39,827 nt of DNA from Thermodesulfovibrionales bacterium (GTDB taxonomy: Bacteria; Nitrospirota; Thermodesulfovibrionia; Thermodesulfovibrionales; Dissulfurispiraceae), in NCBI GenBank assembly GCA_026416735.1, contig JAOAEO010000003.1, positions 1-39,827 of the forward strand, in the 5' to 3' direction. A program made the translations under genes and the position numbers. The notes under the pieces were generated by a model that saw only the letters and a program-made list of their open reading frames with translations, searched no databases and was not told the origin of the DNA. The stretch's first letter is position 1. The number at the start of each line of letters is the position of its first letter. Below are positions 37,122-39,827 of this stretch, one piece after another.

Positions 37122-37869
37122 CTATCTGCCAAGTTTTTTTTAAATATTCGAGAGCTTCATAATTAGTAAGGTCGAGATGTACTGGGGTAATTGATACATA
37201 TCTCTCAATAATAGCCTGTATATCCATATCTTCGCCATGCTCCCAATAGGGATCTCCTCCACCTATCCAATAATGTTTATCCCCCCAAGGAGAAAAAACT
37301 TCTTTAATAGCATTATCATAAATTCTCTTCCCTTGCCTCGTAAATTTAACACCTTTTATCGTATCCAGAGGCACATTTGGGACATTTACATTGAGCAAGG
37401 TATCATAAGGTAAAGATTTATCAAGAATATATTTAGCAATCATAATTGCAAAGGGGACAGCGCTTTCGTAGAAAAAGGGCCTGCTACCTGCCAAAGAGAT
37501 AGCAAAAGAGGGAACCCCTAAAATGGTACCCTCAATTGCAGCAGAGACAGTTCCAGAGTATGTTATATCATCACCAAGATTTGCCCCACTGTTTATCCCA
37601 GAAGCTATCAGATCAGGTTTCTTAGGTAAAATCTTATTGATTGCTAAAGCAACACAATCGGTTGGAGTGCCGTTTACACTGAAGACCTTTCTTCTTACCT
37701 CTTCTACCTTTAATGGTCTGTGTAAAGTAAGGGCGTGGCTCACTGCACTCCTTTCCCTATCAGGAGCGACTATGAATGCTTCACCTATCTGATTCATCGC
37801 CTCAAAGAGCACTTGTAACCCAGGAGATAATATACCATCGTCATTAGTGACAACTATATAAGGCAACAT
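37102..37869 (-). CDS. surE: 5'/3'-nucleotidase SurE
   Basis: IVVTNDDGILSPGLQVLFEAM, VAPDRERSAVSHALTLHRPL, SVNGTPTDCVALAI, SGINSGANLGDDITYSGTVSAAIEG. Confidence 0.97.
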   Translation of the reverse strand: MLPYIVVTNDDGILSPGLQVLFEAMNQIGEAFIVAPDRERSAVSHALTLHRPLKVEEVRRKVFSVNGTPTDCVALAINKILPKKPDLIASGINSGANLGDDITYSGTVSAAIEGTILGVPSFAISLAGSRPFFYESAVPFAIMIAKYILDKSLPYDTLLNVNVPNVPLDTIKGVKFTRQGKRIYDNAIKEVFSPWGDKHYWIGGGDPYWEHGEDMDIQAIIERYVSITPVHLDLTNYEALEYLKKTWQIDGKDWK

Positions 37870-37918
37870 ATGTCTGGCTCCATTAAATAATTAATTAAAA
37901 TATCTTTTACTTTTATGT

Positions 37919-38911
37919 TCATTTTTTAAATTCCTTCATTGCTTCGTCATACAAATCTTGGGGACAATTTATGTATTTTGGCGAAAAATGTATTAGTATC
38001 AAATTTTTAACTCCAGCCTCTCGGGCAAGCCGTCCAGCATCAGCTGCTGTTAGATGGTGTCTCTCTATAGCTCTTTGTCTATCCCTTTCGAGGAAATATC
38101 CTTCACAGAAGAGATAGTCAGAATCTCTAATAAATTCTTTAAGCCTTTCAAAATTCTCCTCTGTAGGTGAGACATCCATAACATAAGATATCTTTTGACC
38201 CTTAGTAATAATGGCTATAGGCAACAACTGAGCAAGAGAATATAAACGACCCTTCACTTCAAAAGTCACATCATCTTGCAACAAAGAACCACTTTCCATA
38301 TCGTAGTTAATCCGTAAAGACCTCTTAAAATCTGAAAGCCACGGACCAACAGAAAGACCAATCTCCGATAATTTTTCTTTATTAATATTGATATGGTAAT
38401 CCTCTAATAGCGAAAAAGCAAGGACTGGTATTTGATGAGTAAGCTGTAACCCCCTAACTGTGTAAAGGGTATCTTTATACAATACACCTTTAAATTCCCA
38501 ACTTTCGTTATCAGCTCTCTTAAACTGGTTTTCTGCATGAAAACTCGAATGGTATATATTGCTATTTTTAATTTCAAAAACCTCGATCTTTAGGGGATAA
38601 TCCCTTATAAGATTCCAAGTATAACCATTTAACTTACCCTCTATACAACCAATTATTCCTTCAGGTCCATAGATCCTCAAAGGCATCTCTCTTCTAAGAA
38701 CTAATCTTAATATCATATCGAATCCAATAAAGTGGTCAATATGGGTATGAGTCACAAAGACATCGGTTACCTTTAAAAGATTACCTGGCTCAAGAGAGCT
38801 AATATGACCTACATCAAAAAGCAAAGCTTTCCTTTCCCTCAAAATTCTTATAAAAAGGAATGGATCATCAAAGGGGTTAAGGGTATAAGTTGCATGAAAA
38901 GTCTGCCTCAT
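37919..38911 (-). CDS. ribonuclease Z-like metallo-beta-lactamase-fold protein
   Basis: VFVTHTHIDHFIGFDMILRL (HxHxDH), SYVMDVSPTEENFERL, ERHHLTAADAGRLAREAGVKNLILIHFSPKY, as in RNase Z-type MBL proteins (COG1234). Confidence 0.85.
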   Translation of the reverse strand: MRQTFHATYTLNPFDDPFLFIRILRERKALLFDVGHISSLEPGNLLKVTDVFVTHTHIDHFIGFDMILRLVLRREMPLRIYGPEGIIGCIEGKLNGYTWNLIRDYPLKIEVFEIKNSNIYHSSFHAENQFKRADNESWEFKGVLYKDTLYTVRGLQLTHQIPVLAFSLLEDYHININKEKLSEIGLSVGPWLSDFKRSLRINYDMESGSLLQDDVTFEVKGRLYSLAQLLPIAIITKGQKISYVMDVSPTEENFERLKEFIRDSDYLFCEGYFLERDRQRAIERHHLTAADAGRLAREAGVKNLILIHFSPKYINCPQDLYDEAMKEFKK

Positions 38912-39034
38912 AAGCTATGGTCTAAATGTCTTACAAATAAAAACCTTAATAACAAGGCAAGTAAGACAAACAGGCTTGATAAAAGAATAGTTTTGATTTT
39001 TACTTCTGCCTAATAGTCATGTCCAATACTATGC

Positions 39035-39826
39035 TTATTCTTTATAAATTTTTTGTGCCATTCTCCCCAAAGATGTTAGTATTTCATAAGGAATTGTATT
39101 GGCTCTATAAGCTAATTCAGAAGCACTGATAAATTCAGTTCCTTGTCTACCCATAATGATAACCTCATCGCTTTCCTCGACTCCATCTTTTATATCAGTT
39201 AAATCTATCATCGTCAAATCCATACAAACTCTACCTATGACAGGCAATCTCTTACCCCTAATTAAGACCTCTGCATTATTTGAGAAAGCTCTAAAAAACC
39301 CGTCAGCATAACCTATAGAAATTACACCAATTAGACTTTCTCTCTTAGTAACAAAGGTTCTCCCATAACTAATGGGGGTGCCCGACGGAACCTTTCTAAT
39401 GGAGACTAATCTTGTTTTTACAGACATAGCAGGTGTTAGTAAAATATTTGACATTGCACTGCTTTGATTATCAAAGGGTGAAACGCCATAAAGTATTAGA
39501 CCAGGCCTGACCGCATCAAAATGGGACTCTGGCAAAGAGACAATAGCAGCGCTATTTGCCATATGGAATATTTTTACCTTTATCCCTCTTTCTACTAATT
39601 GTTTCCTAAGTAAATTAAATCTCTCGATCTGTAACTTTGCGAAAGACTGATCAGTAGAGTCGGAATCAGAAAAGTGGCTCATTACCCCAGAGATCTTTAG
39701 CCCCTTTAATTCAGCGATCTCACAGATATTATCAACCGGATCATTAATGAATCCCATGCGACCCATGCCTGTATCTACCTTAATGTGTACCGTTATATCC
39801 TTGTAGTTTTTTTGTGCAGCCTTGGA
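39035..39826 (-). CDS. alr: alanine racemase, truncated at right edge (N-terminus outside window)
   Basis: Frame remains open to the edge: SKAAQKNYKDITVHIKVDTGMGRMGF; SGVMSHFSDSD, HMANSAAIVSLPESHFDAVRPGLILYGVSP, SYGRTFVTKRESLIGVISIGYADGF, GRVCMDLTMIDLT. Confidence 0.96.
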   Translation of the reverse strand, partial: SKAAQKNYKDITVHIKVDTGMGRMGFINDPVDNICEIAELKGLKISGVMSHFSDSDSTDQSFAKLQIERFNLLRKQLVERGIKVKIFHMANSAAIVSLPESHFDAVRPGLILYGVSPFDNQSSAMSNILLTPAMSVKTRLVSIRKVPSGTPISYGRTFVTKRESLIGVISIGYADGFFRAFSNNAEVLIRGKRLPVIGRVCMDLTMIDLTDIKDGVEESDEVIIMGRQGTEFISASELAYRANTIPYEILTSLGRMAQKIYKE

Positions 39827-39827
39827 C

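Noticed and set aside
1-39827. CRISPR array, tRNA/rRNA genes, intact transposase or integrase, toxin-antitoxin or restriction genes
   Set aside because: No regularly spaced repeats, no recognisable RNA gene and no matching ORF found by reading; covariance-model and HMM scans could not be run.

Overview
AT-rich bacterial chromosomal window, almost entirely conserved housekeeping genes. Plus-strand block (1-17774): 3' end of a SufB/SufD-family gene, argG, dprA, a small Smg/DUF494-like ORF, topA, then yicC-remA-gmk-rpoZ-coaBC, a DUF2934-like ORF coupled to an AmrS-type radical SAM gene, and a fused hydantoinase/5-oxoprolinase (HyuA+HyuB). On the minus strand within this part lie an SPL-like radical SAM gene and a macro-domain gene. 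Minus-strand block (18235-33678): a long dcw (division/cell wall) cluster in the order mraZ, 63-aa ORF, rsmH, ftsL, ftsI, murE, murF, mraY, dacA-like, murD, ftsW, murG, murC, murB, HAD phosphatase. Right end: a divergent bioF-like gene (+), a minus-strand surE / COG2509 FAD-dehydrogenase / pcm overlapping set, an RNase Z-like MBL-fold gene, and alanine racemase running off the window. I found no CRISPR array, intact mobile element, rRNA, tRNA, or clear defence or secondary-metabolite system, so I cannot claim a wholly new system. The best leads are: (i) a well-formed mraZ promoter whose -10 abuts three 10-bp-periodic GTGGT-like repeats (MraZ-box-like); (ii) an unrecognised 63-aa ORF overlapping mraZ, just before rsmH; (iii) a dacA-like carboxypeptidase with a Lys-rich tail inserted between mraY and murD, with ddl/ftsQ/ftsA/ftsZ absent downstream; (iv) surE-COG2509-pcm overlapping genes; (v) a DUF2934-AmrS overlapping pair; (vi) two operator-like palindromes; (vii) several intergenic stretches that look like decayed coding sequence. 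All calls come from reading the sequence and ORF track; no database search was run.
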